Source: Bacillus sp. MYb209 (GTDB lineage: Bacteria > Bacillota > Bacilli > Bacillales > Bacillaceae_G). From it: DNA of 64,000 nt. Each line of letters opens with the position of its first letter. The first letter of the stretch is position 1. The position numbers were made by a program, and so were the translations under genes. Below are positions 8,079-16,176 of this stretch, piece by piece. The stretch lies in the NCBI RefSeq assembly GCF_002975175.1, contig NZ_PCNZ01000004.1:1-64000 (forward strand), given 5' to 3'. The notes beneath the pieces are model-generated. The model was not told where the DNA came from. It saw only the letters and a program-made list of their open reading frames with translations, and searched no databases.

Positions 8079-8369
8079 GTGACCCTCTTCGCTTCTCCAT
8101 CATTATTCATAGTAGCAATCATCTCATTTTCGCTAGCTTATTTCATTGGAGTAAAACAGTACACTTGGCTTTTATCAGGTTACAATGAACGCCGTGTATC
8201 AGATAAAGTGAAGTTATCAAAAATTGTTGGGCTTTATAATTTAAGTGCTGGTGTCCTCGCAACACTCGGTAGTGTCTTCACTACTCCTAACGTCAAAATT
8301 ATTATTCCCATCATTGTAATTGGCCACGTTTTAATTGCGGCTTATGTAAATACACGAATGATTCATTAA
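8079..8369 (+). CDS. DUF3784 family membrane protein
   Basis: 96-residue membrane protein with three hydrophobic helices. The first is followed by YTWLLSGYNERR, the LLSGYN signature of DUF3784, with the other two near residues 50-65 and 72-92. The function of the family is unknown to me. I chose the GTG at 8079 because GGAGGTGG lies 5 bases before it. An in-phase ATG at 8064 overlaps that ribosome site and has none of its own. Transcription stops at the hairpin at 8371-8396, shared with the convergent gene. Confidence 0.75.
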   Translation: MTLFASPSLFIVAIISFSLAYFIGVKQYTWLLSGYNERRVSDKVKLSKIVGLYNLSAGVLATLGSVFTTPNVKIIIPIIVIGHVLIAAYVNTRMIH

Positions 8370-8370
8370 A

Positions 8371-8396
8371 AAAGATCATCCAAATGGATGATCTTT
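8371..8396. terminator. Bidirectional terminator between convergent genes
   Basis: AAAGATCATCC, four-base loop, perfect complement, then TTT on the plus side and a T run on the minus side. Confidence 0.8.
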
Positions 8397-8397
8397 T

Positions 8398-8679
8398 TTA
8401 TAATTTATCGACATATTGCTTTGCTTCTAGTATTGAAAAACCAAATGCTTCTCTTACTCTCTTAACTGCTGTAATCGTTTTTCCATCTTCCACAAGCTGA
8501 CGCAATTCTTTATTAATTTCAGGATCTCTTTCTACAATCCCCATTTCTTTCGTAATTAATTGCAGCTGCTTCTCAATCCTTTTTAACCTTGCATCTGTTC
8601 TCTTTTCAATTTTATTTAGTTTCTCCGCAATATAAATTAACCCAAAAGCCACAATCGGTATGACAATCCAAAATCCCAT
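8398..8679 (-). CDS. Membrane-anchored protein with L7/L12-like C-terminal domain
   Basis: 93 residues: one N-terminal transmembrane helix (WIVIPIVAFGLIYIAEKL), a charged coiled-coil segment (residues 20-50), then a short C-terminal part. There KTITAVKRVREAFGFSILEA follows the helix pattern of the ribosomal L7/L12 C-terminal domain (K..AIK.VRE..GLGLKEAK). The ATG at 8679 is preferred, with GGAGGAG before it, over an ATG nine codons upstream. Small proteins of this design are common in Firmicutes and have no assigned role. Interaction with a ribosome-associated factor is only speculation. Confidence 0.7.
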   Translation of the reverse strand: MGFWIVIPIVAFGLIYIAEKLNKIEKRTDARLKRIEKQLQLITKEMGIVERDPEINKELRQLVEDGKTITAVKRVREAFGFSILEAKQYVDKL

Positions 8680-8813
8680 GACTGCTCCTCCTTCACTAGC
8701 TTTCATATGTTTTATTTAAGTAACTTATGTAAATTTTACCACAAGACACATTTAATGTATAATAGTAATATACAACATTATTGATAAAACCTTTTATTTT
8801 AGGGGGACACTTT

Positions 8814-9008
8814 ATGAAAAGATTTTTGAAGACATTATTACTATTTGTAGTTCTTTCAATCGCACTACATTTATTATTTGATATAGTTGGTTGGCTTGTT
8901 TTCAATGCACCAATTGAAAACAAAGGAGCACTTATTTCCTTAATAACAACCTCATGGCTTATGTACATGTACCGGGATAAATTCCTTCACATGTTCACTT
9001 CGAATTAA
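8814..9008 (+). CDS. Small membrane protein, function unknown
   Basis: 64 residues with two predicted helices (LKTLLLFVVLSIALHLLFDIV and GALISLITTSWLMYMY) and basic ends. The ATG at 8814 has AGGGGGA at the right distance. An in-phase ATG 11 codons earlier lacks a site. It is monocistronic, ended by the hairpin at 9020-9050. I do not recognise the family. Confidence 0.65.
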   Translation: MKRFLKTLLLFVVLSIALHLLFDIVGWLVFNAPIENKGALISLITTSWLMYMYRDKFLHMFTSN

Positions 9009-9019
9009 CTTAAAATAAG

Positions 9020-9050
9020 AAACACTTCATCGATAAAAGATGAAGTGTTT
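9020..9050 (+). terminator. Terminator
   Basis: Perfect 12-bp stem AAACACTTCATC with its complement, seven-base loop, then GCTTTTA. Confidence 0.8.
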
Positions 9051-9167
9051 GCTTTTACTCTCCTTCCCTCTATTAAAACCTCTCTTTTTGTTTCAATTAC
9101 AGATCCTCTCTCTATTTACTCATGTATAATAAAATAAATATTCTGTTTTTAAAAGAAGGGAGTTACT

Positions 9168-10205
9168 ATGAACTTAAAAAGTAACAATATATACGAGAAA
9201 ATGAACCAATATTACGTTGCCGGATTAAGCCTTGCTGTTATACGTGATGGTAGACTTGATGAAGCGACTGCCTTCGGAACACTTGAATCTGGAACAACTA
9301 GAACTGTCACTACGGATTCCATATTCAATTCTTGTTCTATTAGCAAATTCATCACCGCAATACTCGTACTAACATTATCTGATCAAGAAATCGTACATTT
9401 AGATGAAGACGTAAATAATCGACTCACATCTTGGAATATCCCTACCAATCTATTTACTTCAAAGAAAAAAATCACGTTGCGAAACTTATTAAGTCACCAA
9501 TCTGGAATCATTGATCCTCCTAATAGTTTTGAACATTATAAGCTAGAGAAAGGAATACCTAAAATTCCTGAACTCCTTTCTGGTAGAACATTATATTGCC
9601 CAGTACCTATAGAAATGAATTATGAACCAGAAAGTGAATTTCATTACTCAGACGCAAACTTTTGTATAATCGAACAACTACTTGAAGATATTACGGGGAA
9701 ATCCTTCAGTCAGTTACTAGAAGAACTTATCTTCCAGCCACTACAAATGAAAAATAGTACACTCTTCTCTCCCGAAGACATAGATAAAACCGATGATTTT
9801 GCTTGCGGGCATAATAAAGATGGAACTGTAACAAATGAGAAGTATCCATTTTATCCATTCGCAGCTGCTTCAGGCATTTGGACAACACCAACTGACTTAT
9901 CAACTTTAATTATTGAAATCATTCATTCCTTACAGGGAAATAGCAAACTAAAACTTTCTCAAAAAACAGTACTAGATATGATTTCTCCTCAAGGCTGCTC
10001 AAAATGGACTGGGTTAGGTGTTTTTCTAGATAATTCTAATGAAGACTTACAAATTTACTCACTTGGATGGGGTGTTGGATTTCAATGTATGATGGTATGT
10101 AATCCATACCGAGGTAATGGCGCTGTTATTATGACGAATTCCGATTTAGGTGTCCATCAAAAGGATGGGATTATTGGTGAGGTTTTAAAAATATTATCTA
10201 TATAA
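9168..10205 (+). CDS. Serine beta-lactamase-like hydrolase (class C / PBP4* family)
   Basis: 345 residues of the beta-lactamase/DD-peptidase fold. The nucleophile motif SxxK is seen as NSCSISKFI near residue 64, and the second motif as FHYSDANF near 161, so Tyr-Ser rather than YxN. Late GWGVGFQCMM stands where the HxG/KTG element is expected. No signal peptide is present, so it is cytoplasmic, as are many of the esterase- or peptidase-like members. True beta-lactamase activity is doubtful. GAAGGGAG precedes the ATG. It converges on the gene at 10255 and shares its terminator. Confidence 0.8.
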   Translation: MNLKSNNIYEKMNQYYVAGLSLAVIRDGRLDEATAFGTLESGTTRTVTTDSIFNSCSISKFITAILVLTLSDQEIVHLDEDVNNRLTSWNIPTNLFTSKKKITLRNLLSHQSGIIDPPNSFEHYKLEKGIPKIPELLSGRTLYCPVPIEMNYEPESEFHYSDANFCIIEQLLEDITGKSFSQLLEELIFQPLQMKNSTLFSPEDIDKTDDFACGHNKDGTVTNEKYPFYPFAAASGIWTTPTDLSTLIIEIIHSLQGNSKLKLSQKTVLDMISPQGCSKWTGLGVFLDNSNEDLQIYSLGWGVGFQCMMVCNPYRGNGAVIMTNSDLGVHQKDGIIGEVLKILSI

Positions 10206-10217
10206 TGAGCGAAACAG

Positions 10218-10260
10218 ATATAAAGAAAGAAGCTGATTCTCCCAGCTTCTTTCTTTATAT
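10218..10260. terminator. Bidirectional terminator with 17-bp perfect stem
   Basis: Stem 10218-10234 with 10244-10260 around the loop GATTCTCCC. It overlaps the last codons of the minus-strand gene at 10255 and serves both convergent genes. Confidence 0.8.
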
Positions 10261-10503
10261 AACATTTTTCACCACAATTTTAATATGTTCTGGTGCGATA
10301 ATTTCCGTTATACTTTCTTGGAAATCTTCATGCAGCAGTTCTTCAATATGCTCTAACTGCACTTCGACATGTGTGCATTCTAAACTATGTATGTTTAATA
10401 GTGCATAATGATCTTTCTTCTTAATTACTAAATATTGATTTTCTTCTGTTATGAGTACAGAACCTAATCGTATTCCTAGTAGACGTTGATCATCAAACTT
10501 CAC
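10255..10503 (-). CDS. Hypothetical protein
   Basis: 82 residues, acidic and soluble, with a beta-rich first half (LLGIRLGSVLITEENQYLVI) and a valine/isoleucine-rich end. I do not recognise the family. I place the start at the GTG at 10503 because AAGGGG lies 8 bases upstream. The frame extends to a TTG at 10545 without a ribosome site. It stands alone between two terminator hairpins. Confidence 0.55.
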   Translation of the reverse strand: MKFDDQRLLGIRLGSVLITEENQYLVIKKKDHYALLNIHSLECTHVEVQLEHIEELLHEDFQESITEIIAPEHIKIVVKNVI

Positions 10504-10768
10504 AATCTTTTCCCCTTCCCAACTGTGAATGTAATTACTATACAAAAAACCTAATTTAAGGAAACGAATCTTATATAGACTATATCATACTTTACTAAAA
10601 TATAAATATCATATTTTCTTTCAATAAAAATCCCCATTTTTTTATATATTTCGATACAAAAAACTTTCTCAACATTTAAATGCGAATTTTCAGTTTTTTT
10701 ATCTATGAAAATCTATTATAATAAAGCTAATAAATGTTTGACCTCTCCTAATTCATGTACATATGGAT

Positions 10769-10800
10769 GATCAGTAGCTATTGCTACTGATCTATTTTTT
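10769..10800 (+). terminator. Hairpin with T tract on the plus strand
   Basis: GATCAGTAGC-TATT-GCTACTGATC followed by TATTTTTT. It has no T run on the minus strand, although it overlaps the stop of the minus-strand monooxygenase gene. It would stop plus-strand transcription, for which no gene is seen upstream nearby. Confidence 0.5.
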
Positions 10801-11826
10801 GATTTCAGAAAGCAAATACACCGCATCCTTTCCTACACCACAAATAAGCGCAGAACCCCTTTGAGATTGCCACGGTAATCCAATATAATACAATCCTTTT
10901 ACTGGACTGATTCCCTTTATATGATTAGGAAATCCATTCTCATTTACTGCCTTTTCTATTTCAATCCATTTATAATCTTGAACAAAACCAGTTGACCATA
11001 TAATACTTTGTGCACTATACGTATCACCATTCTGAAACATAATGTTATTTTCTGATGCACTTACTACTTTTCCCTGTAGTTTCATTGCTCCACTACGAAT
11101 AAGTTCCTTACCTTCAAAACCAAAAATGGGATCCTTTCTTTTCTGAAACCACCTTCCTCTCTTTGTATGTATTTCGGCATACAATAAACCCATTTTTTCT
11201 AACCAATTAAAAATGCTTTTTCTAAAAAGATATAACGGTAAAAACGTTAAAGGATGACTTATAGCCATTGTAACTTCATGAGTTTTTGCAAGTTCTACTG
11301 CTATTTGCATGCCTGAATTCCCACCACCTACTACAAGTACTTTTCCCTTTGGAATTTGTAATGGTGATTTATATTGTGATGAATGTATTTGAAAAATATG
11401 TGATGAAAGATGTTGTGAAAATGAGGGGATGAATGGTTGCTGAAAACCACCTGTTGCAACAATAACTTTTTTCGATTGTAAAATTTCTGTAGGAGTGTGT
11501 AATTCAAAAGTTTCTTTCTCTTTTCTTATTTTTAAAACTTCAGTCTGTAATTGTACCGGCAATTGAAAATACCTTGCATATTCTTCTAAATAAATTGCAA
11601 TTTCATCTTTACATGGAAATCCATTACCTTCTCCTTTTAATATCATACCTGGTAAACTACTATATTCCCTTGGTGTGAAGAGCTGCAAAGAATCATAGCG
11701 GTCTCTCCAAGAATCGCCAATTCTATTTCCCGCCTCAAGTAATAAGAAATTATATCCTTCCTGCTTCAAGTAGTATCCCATTGTTAATCCAGCTTGTCCA
11801 GCTCCAACGATAATTATATCTTTCAC
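10792..11826 (-). CDS. Flavin-containing monooxygenase-like NAD(P)/FAD oxidoreductase (CzcO/YdcX type)
   Basis: 344 residues. The N-terminal Rossmann motif GAGQAGLTMGYYL (residues 8-20) binds FAD. LLEAGNRIGDSWRDRYDSLQLFTPREYSSLPG is the CzcO-type FAD-binding continuation. A second motif, VVGGGNSGMQIAVELA (near 165), binds NADPH, and VATGGFQQP plus IIWSTGFVQDY are the ATG-like hinges. The family oxygenates or reduces small organic compounds; CzcO itself was linked to metal resistance. The substrate is unknown. The start is GTG at 11826 with GGAGGG ten bases upstream. Confidence 0.85.
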   Translation of the reverse strand: MKDIIIVGAGQAGLTMGYYLKQEGYNFLLLEAGNRIGDSWRDRYDSLQLFTPREYSSLPGMILKGEGNGFPCKDEIAIYLEEYARYFQLPVQLQTEVLKIRKEKETFELHTPTEILQSKKVIVATGGFQQPFIPSFSQHLSSHIFQIHSSQYKSPLQIPKGKVLVVGGGNSGMQIAVELAKTHEVTMAISHPLTFLPLYLFRKSIFNWLEKMGLLYAEIHTKRGRWFQKRKDPIFGFEGKELIRSGAMKLQGKVVSASENNIMFQNGDTYSAQSIIWSTGFVQDYKWIEIEKAVNENGFPNHIKGISPVKGLYYIGLPWQSQRGSALICGVGKDAVYLLSEIKK

Positions 11827-11887
11827 TCCAATCCCTCCTTCTCACAAACACATGAATATATGTTCATGTGTTCATGCGTTTCCGTAA

Positions 11888-12148
11888 TCATAACATTTTA
11901 TTTTTATATAATTCAATATCTACCCAAAATAAAAAGAGCAGTTCACTATAAAGTAAACTCCCCTTAATATGTATCATCTCGTTACTCATTAATATTTCAA
12001 TTGTCCCTAAAGGATCTAACGGCCCATACACACTATCACCTAAATTTATTATCATTTCGACCTTACGACGTGAAATATCTTTTAATACCGCCTTTAAAGC
12101 GTGACTATTTCCATAAATATCTGAAATTATCGCTAGTTTTCTTTTCAT
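11888..12148 (-). pseudogene. Truncated YfcE/MJ0936-type metallophosphoesterase
   Basis: The first 60 residues match a calcineurin-like phosphodiesterase: LAIISDIYGNSHALKAVL, then INLGDSVYGPLDP and IHIKGS. Two things are broken. The first metal motif SDxHGN reads SDIYGN, losing a histidine ligand. After IKG, where GNCD/GNxD and the C-terminal histidines should follow, the frame jumps to an unrelated hydrophobic tail and stops at 86 residues, consistent with an internal deletion. Such enzymes are normally 160-240 residues. A ribosome site (AGGGG) remains, so a peptide may still be made. Confidence 0.75.
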
Positions 12149-12190
12149 TGTAACCCCTATTTTGATAAATTATTTATGACACCTCAATTT

Positions 12191-12544
12191 CTAAACCATT
12201 TCCTCATAAAATATTATTCTATTCAAAAATGGATCAATCACAGTTAATTCCATTGTATCCCAAGGTGTTCTCGCTATATCAGGTTTTGAATACGCATAAT
12301 CTTTACTTGATAAAATAGCATAATAACTTTTTAAATCCTCTATTTTCACACGAATTGCACCGCCTGGTGAAGCATCCCCATGATGTTCAGATAAATGTAT
12401 TACAGCACCATTTAACGAAATTTGCATATATAATGGCATATTTTCCTCATACCGATGTTCCCAATCCAGTTTAAATCCTAAAAAGTTAAAGTAAAATAAC
12501 TGAGCTTTTTCAATATCAAAAATTCTAAATATAGGTGTAATCAT
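12191..12544 (-). CDS. VOC family protein, bleomycin-resistance/glyoxalase type
   Basis: 117 residues with the paired beta-alpha-beta-beta-beta modules of the vicinal oxygen chelate fold. ITPIFRIFDIEKAQLFYFNFLGF starts the first module, HLSEHHGDASPGGAIRVKI the middle and ELTVIDPFLNRIIFYE the last. The pattern is that of the bleomycin-binding protein group rather than lactoylglutathione lyase. An AGGAGGG site lies 8 bases before the ATG, and the gene is 13 bases downstream of the Crp/Fnr gene, so they are probably cotranscribed. Drug binding is not demonstrable here. Confidence 0.75.
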   Translation of the reverse strand: MITPIFRIFDIEKAQLFYFNFLGFKLDWEHRYEENMPLYMQISLNGAVIHLSEHHGDASPGGAIRVKIEDLKSYYAILSSKDYAYSKPDIARTPWDTMELTVIDPFLNRIIFYEEMV

Positions 12545-12557
12545 TTATAATACCCTC

Positions 12558-13250
12558 CTATTTATAAACATCCGCCGCCAATTCCCGCAAAACATTTACA
12601 TTCATCACTTCAAAGCAACCATTATTTTTCTTTATAATCTCTTTATCACAAAACGTATTCAATGTGCGCAATAAATGCCGATAACTCGTTCCTAACAATT
12701 CAGCTGTTTCCGTTAAATTCCCACTAAATACAATTCTGTTTCCGTGCTGAACCGCTCTTTCCCCTGCTGCTAACATGTAACTCGCAAGTCGATTTTCAAG
12801 TGGATATAGTAAATTAATTGTACTATTTTTTGAAAGTCTATTTAATTTGTGAGCTAATGATCCACAAATACATCTTAAAAATTTCGCATCATGAAATAGT
12901 TGGTTTCTCACTTTTCCTAAAGGTAGACCAACACAATAAGAATCTGCCATTACTTGTACGTTTGAAGTGATTCTTTGAGAGTGAATTAACTCAACATCTC
13001 CTAGTAACTGCAAACTATCATAAAAACATAGTAATACAGATTTCCCGTTACTTAATGTGTTAAATGCTTTCGCTTTTCCTTCAACAAAAAAATATAAATA
13101 ATCAATCTCTTCATTTTCTCTACAAATAAACTCATTCTTTTTAAAAAATATAAGTTCCATATATGGTTTCATATCACTACTAAAAAATGAATCAATATTA
13201 TTTTGTTTCATATACTCTGCTAATTTATTAGAATTACATACTTTCTTCAT
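12558..13250 (-). CDS. Crp/Fnr family transcription regulator (YeiL-like)
   Basis: 230 residues. Cyclic-nucleotide-binding-like domain at residues 25-140 (KNEFICRENEEIDYLYFFVEGKAKAF) and a C-terminal winged helix with NLTETAELLGTSYRHLLRTLNTF as the helix-turn-helix. The domain order and the ENRLASYML linker resemble YeiL. There is no N-terminal cysteine cluster, so it is not an oxygen-sensing FNR. It is divergent from the DMT transporter pair. The 20-bp palindrome in the gap (13303-13322) is its most likely operator. GGGGGA precedes the ATG. Confidence 0.85.
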   Translation of the reverse strand: MKKVCNSNKLAEYMKQNNIDSFFSSDMKPYMELIFFKKNEFICRENEEIDYLYFFVEGKAKAFNTLSNGKSVLLCFYDSLQLLGDVELIHSQRITSNVQVMADSYCVGLPLGKVRNQLFHDAKFLRCICGSLAHKLNRLSKNSTINLLYPLENRLASYMLAAGERAVQHGNRIVFSGNLTETAELLGTSYRHLLRTLNTFCDKEIIKKNNGCFEVMNVNVLRELAADVYK

Positions 13251-13302
13251 AGTCCCCCACCTTTACAACTTATCCCAATTGTAAACAAAATTTTCTTCTT
13301 TC

Positions 13303-13322
13303 ACTATGACATATGTCATAGT
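13303..13322. promoter_or_regulatory. 20-bp perfect palindrome, candidate Crp/Fnr-type operator
   Basis: ACTATGACAT followed by ATGTCATAGT, a perfect palindrome with no central gap, in the 134-base region between the YeiL-like regulator and the DMT transporter genes. Confidence 0.6.
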
Positions 13323-13384
13323 AATACACAATTTCAGCATGATACAGTCATTACAAATATGAAATATAAAAAGGGGATATTACA

Positions 13385-13807
13385 TTGTATAACTTTCTTT
13401 CTGTCTTTATTGGTGTGCTTATTGCCATTATGCTCCCATTGAATGGGATTTTATCTGGGTCGACTGGCAATTATACAGCGAGTGTTATCATTCATCTTGT
13501 AGGTTTAATAGCAGTCATTTTCGTTTTAATCATTAACAAAAATAAAATCCATTTTGATAAAGGTATTCCACTTTATTTATATAGCGCCGGAGCCATTGGA
13601 GTTTTTACTGTTCTTTTTAACAACATAAGTTTCTCCGCCCTTGGTGCCTCTATTACGATCGCATTAAGCTTACTCGGTCAATCCATTGCTTCAATTGTTA
13701 TTGATCATTTCGGTTTATTAGGAATGAAGGTTGCGAAGTTTGAACAGAAAAAACTAATTGGATTATTATTCATCTCTTCTGGAATTATAATCATGACAAT
13801 TTATTAA
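13385..13807 (+). CDS. DMT-superfamily transporter subunit, YdcZ/DUF606 type (first of pair)
   Basis: 140 residues with five hydrophobic helices, the four-to-five-helix half-size design of the YdcZ/DUF606 family in the drug/metabolite transporter superfamily. LGASITIALSLLGQSIASIVIDHFGLLG is the conserved part. It begins with a TTG at 13385, 8 bases after AAGGGG, and no better start is near. The second half-transporter gene starts 13 bases downstream, so the two likely form a heterodimer. Regulation by the divergent Crp/Fnr protein is expected from layout. Confidence 0.75.
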   Translation: MYNFLSVFIGVLIAIMLPLNGILSGSTGNYTASVIIHLVGLIAVIFVLIINKNKIHFDKGIPLYLYSAGAIGVFTVLFNNISFSALGASITIALSLLGQSIASIVIDHFGLLGMKVAKFEQKKLIGLLFISSGIIIMTIY

Positions 13808-13820
13808 TGGAGGCAAGAAA

Positions 13821-14285
13821 ATGTTATATATTTGTATCGCTATTTTAGCTGGTGTTTCTATCGTTATTGCAAGAATTATTAACGCGAATTTAGCAAAGAA
13901 AATTGGAAATTGGGAAGGTACATTTTTCAATTATATTACTGGATTATTTTTCTCTATGTTATTTTTAATTTTCAGTTCAGATTCATTGTATATTCCTAGT
14001 CATACGTTGCAATCAATTCCTATCGCCGTATACTTAGGCGGATTAGTAGGCGTTATCGTCATCTCATTATCAAACTATATTACTCCTAAAATACCAGCGT
14101 TTTATTTAACGTTACTCATCTTTATTGGACAATTGTTTACGGGAACTGTCATTGATCTCTTCCTGTCAAACGAACTTTCAATTGGCAAAGTTGTCGGTGG
14201 AATTTTCGTATTAATTGGGCTTACTTACAATTTACTCGTTGACCGCCCTATAAAAACCGTGAAGCATAATCACGTTCAACTATAA
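13821..14285 (+). CDS. DMT-superfamily transporter subunit, YdcZ/DUF606 type (second of pair)
   Basis: 154-residue homologue of the preceding protein with five helices. NWEGTFFNYITGLFFSML and LTLLIFIGQLFTGTVIDLF match the same family blocks, while RIINANLAKKIG marks the N-terminal loop. AATGGAGG lies directly before the ATG. Paired genes of this family suggest a dual-topology-derived heterodimer in the membrane. The substrate is unknown. Confidence 0.78.
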   Translation: MLYICIAILAGVSIVIARIINANLAKKIGNWEGTFFNYITGLFFSMLFLIFSSDSLYIPSHTLQSIPIAVYLGGLVGVIVISLSNYITPKIPAFYLTLLIFIGQLFTGTVIDLFLSNELSIGKVVGGIFVLIGLTYNLLVDRPIKTVKHNHVQL

Positions 14286-14356
14286 TACTTTACGCTTACC
14301 TATCATATATTAATAGAAAAGCTCTTCACATGAAGCAATAGAGAGGAGAATACCCT

Positions 14357-14869
14357 ATTAAGAAAATCATTTTACTGCTAGGTAGCGCATTCATTGTTTT
14401 TGGAATCGTATGGTTTTTAAACTCTGGAAAATCTATTCAAGATTTCTATACAACAAATAAACCGAAGAAGAAAGCTACTATTATTTCAACTCAAAGAGAC
14501 CCAAATGCACCTCCTGTTTTTTTAGGAAAACAGGAAATAAAAGATATACATGTAGAGTCGCTTAAGACAAAAAAATCTATCTTCCTTACAAAAACAGATG
14601 AATTAAAAACATTCATTAACAGTATGGATACAGCAAAAAAAGGCGATTTAACGCTCGATGAAGAAGGTTCTGATTTAGTAGATTGTAACATGTGGATTAC
14701 TTTCCAAGATGGGACTTATAAACAATATTTAATTTGGATAGTAGATAACAATAGTAGTGAAGTTATGATTGCCCATCAAAAAACTCCTGATGACGTAGAT
14801 CTTACTTATTATCAATTAAATGAAGGTAATTCGAAAAAAGTATATAACTTATTTAAAAAGGTTATTTAA
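14357..14869 (+). CDS. Membrane-anchored extracytoplasmic protein with apparent ATT start
   Basis: A 170-codon frame. It opens with ATT AAG AAA ATC ATT, giving a basic start and a hydrophobic helix (LLLGSAFIVFGIVWFL), then a polar extracytoplasmic domain of about 145 residues ending LFKKVI. GAGAGGAGA lies 8 bases before the ATT, exactly where a ribosome site should be. The frame is closed by TAG at 14339, and no ATG, GTG or TTG lies between. The first in-frame ATG (14624) would delete the anchor and half the protein. So either ATT is used, as in infC, or an ATG was lost by mutation. I do not recognise the family. Confidence 0.6.
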   Translation: MKKIILLLGSAFIVFGIVWFLNSGKSIQDFYTTNKPKKKATIISTQRDPNAPPVFLGKQEIKDIHVESLKTKKSIFLTKTDELKTFINSMDTAKKGDLTLDEEGSDLVDCNMWITFQDGTYKQYLIWIVDNNSSEVMIAHQKTPDDVDLTYYQLNEGNSKKVYNLFKKVI

Positions 14870-14870
14870 T

Positions 14871-14908
14871 AGAAAAAGTCATGAGCTAATAGGCCCATGA
14901 CTTTTTCT
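14871..14908. terminator. Bidirectional terminator
   Basis: Stem AGAAAAAGTCATG with its complement, between the convergent gene at 14357 and aiiA. Confidence 0.8.
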
Positions 14909-14910
14909 AC

Positions 14911-15663
14911 TTATATATATTCAGGGAACACTTTACAACTCTTTTCCTGCTCCATATCATGACCAAAGAAAACAATTGGGTTCTCTTTCATCACAACTTC
15001 TTTTAAACGTTTAATTGAAGATAAAGCTAATTCCGAATCAAATCCAGCGAACGGCACTTCATCTTCAAAATTTTCTTTCGTATAAGATGCATCAATTGTT
15101 AATAATACAGAACCGGATTTTTCTGTCTCAATTAATAGCGACTGATGCCCTGGAGTATGGCCCGGTGTATACAATAATTGAACTCCTGGTACGACTTCAT
15201 AATCGCCTTCAATGATTTTGTAGTTTAAATTCGGCAGTATACATTCTTTCAAATATTCTTCGCTATGCTGTGCCGCCTCATATTCAGCACGCTGTACAAT
15301 GATTGGTGTATTTATAAAAGCACCATTTCCTCCTGCATGATCAAAATGCAAGTGAGAGCTAATAATATAAAGAAGGTCTTCCGGCTCATACCCTGCACGT
15401 TTTAAAACATTTACGATTCTATCTTCTTCCGTCATTTTCGGTAAAATTTGTCCTTCAACAAATGTGCCGTTAAAAAGGTCTTCATTGTTAACCGCACTTT
15501 CTGGCATACCTGTATCTACTAAAATAGGCCCCTCTTCTGTTTCCAAAAGATAACACCATACAGGCAAATTCAATAATTCACCTGATGCAAGTGTACTATT
15601 AATAGAAGAATGATCTAACATACAACGACCTGCTGGGACGAAATAAAGCTTCTTTACTGTCAT
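14911..15663 (-). CDS. aiiA: N-acyl homoserine lactonase
   Basis: 250-residue quorum-quenching lactonase that opens the ring of acyl-homoserine lactones. The HxHxDH motif falls at H104, H106, D108 and H109 (SSHLHFDHAGG), as in the reference enzyme. TPGHTPGH gives H169, LLTIDASY gives D191 and FGHD gives H235. Tyr194 is in the ASYTKE stretch. The start is the ATG at 15663, with AAAGGTGG upstream, giving the usual MTVKKLYFVPAGRC beginning. The frame extends 17 codons further up without a site. The protein is cytoplasmic, monocistronic and typical of the B. cereus group. Confidence 0.96.
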   Translation of the reverse strand: MTVKKLYFVPAGRCMLDHSSINSTLASGELLNLPVWCYLLETEEGPILVDTGMPESAVNNEDLFNGTFVEGQILPKMTEEDRIVNVLKRAGYEPEDLLYIISSHLHFDHAGGNGAFINTPIIVQRAEYEAAQHSEEYLKECILPNLNYKIIEGDYEVVPGVQLLYTPGHTPGHQSLLIETEKSGSVLLTIDASYTKENFEDEVPFAGFDSELALSSIKRLKEVVMKENPIVFFGHDMEQEKSCKVFPEYI

Positions 15664-15798
15664 TATGTATCCACCTTTACATTTAGTTTTGAATAAAGTA
15701 ATACAGTAAAGCATTCCGCCTGTTAGGAATAAACTCCTTCTCTTCTTTCATTGTTTCAACTATTTTTTCAGGTTGTTCACAAATTCTTCATTACAGCA

Positions 15799-16011
15799 TT
15801 ACTTATCAGTTTTTAATTTCCGAATAACAAAAAACAATAAAACAGCCGTGATATAACATATAGCAATGCCTACAAAACTAATGCTAAATCCATTTTGTTG
15901 AATAGCCATAACTTTTAAAACATCTAAATTTAATACGTGACCAATTAACGAATACATAATGATAATTGCCATTACGATTAAATAATCGCTTTTGCTTAGT
16001 TTTACTGTCAT
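15799..16011 (-). CDS. Small two-helix membrane protein, function unknown
   Basis: 70 residues with two hydrophobic helices (YLIVMAIIIMYSLIGHVL and ISFVGIAICYITAVLLFFVI) and basic cytoplasmic ends, KLSK and RKLKTDK. GCGAGGTGA precedes the ATG. Nothing around it suggests a partner. It stands between aiiA and the divergent oxidoreductase. Confidence 0.6.
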   Translation of the reverse strand: MTVKLSKSDYLIVMAIIIMYSLIGHVLNLDVLKVMAIQQNGFSISFVGIAICYITAVLLFFVIRKLKTDK

Positions 16012-16176
16012 TAGTCATTCACCTCGCATCGCTTTCTATACCGATTGCACATTATTTATCAGAATTTTAAAACTAAACAAACGACAGCATAAAAAGGAGT
16101 CTACTTTTTTACATAACGGTGCTTTACCCACTATAATAAAAAAGAATAGACTCTTACTTTAATGGAGGGAATACAA

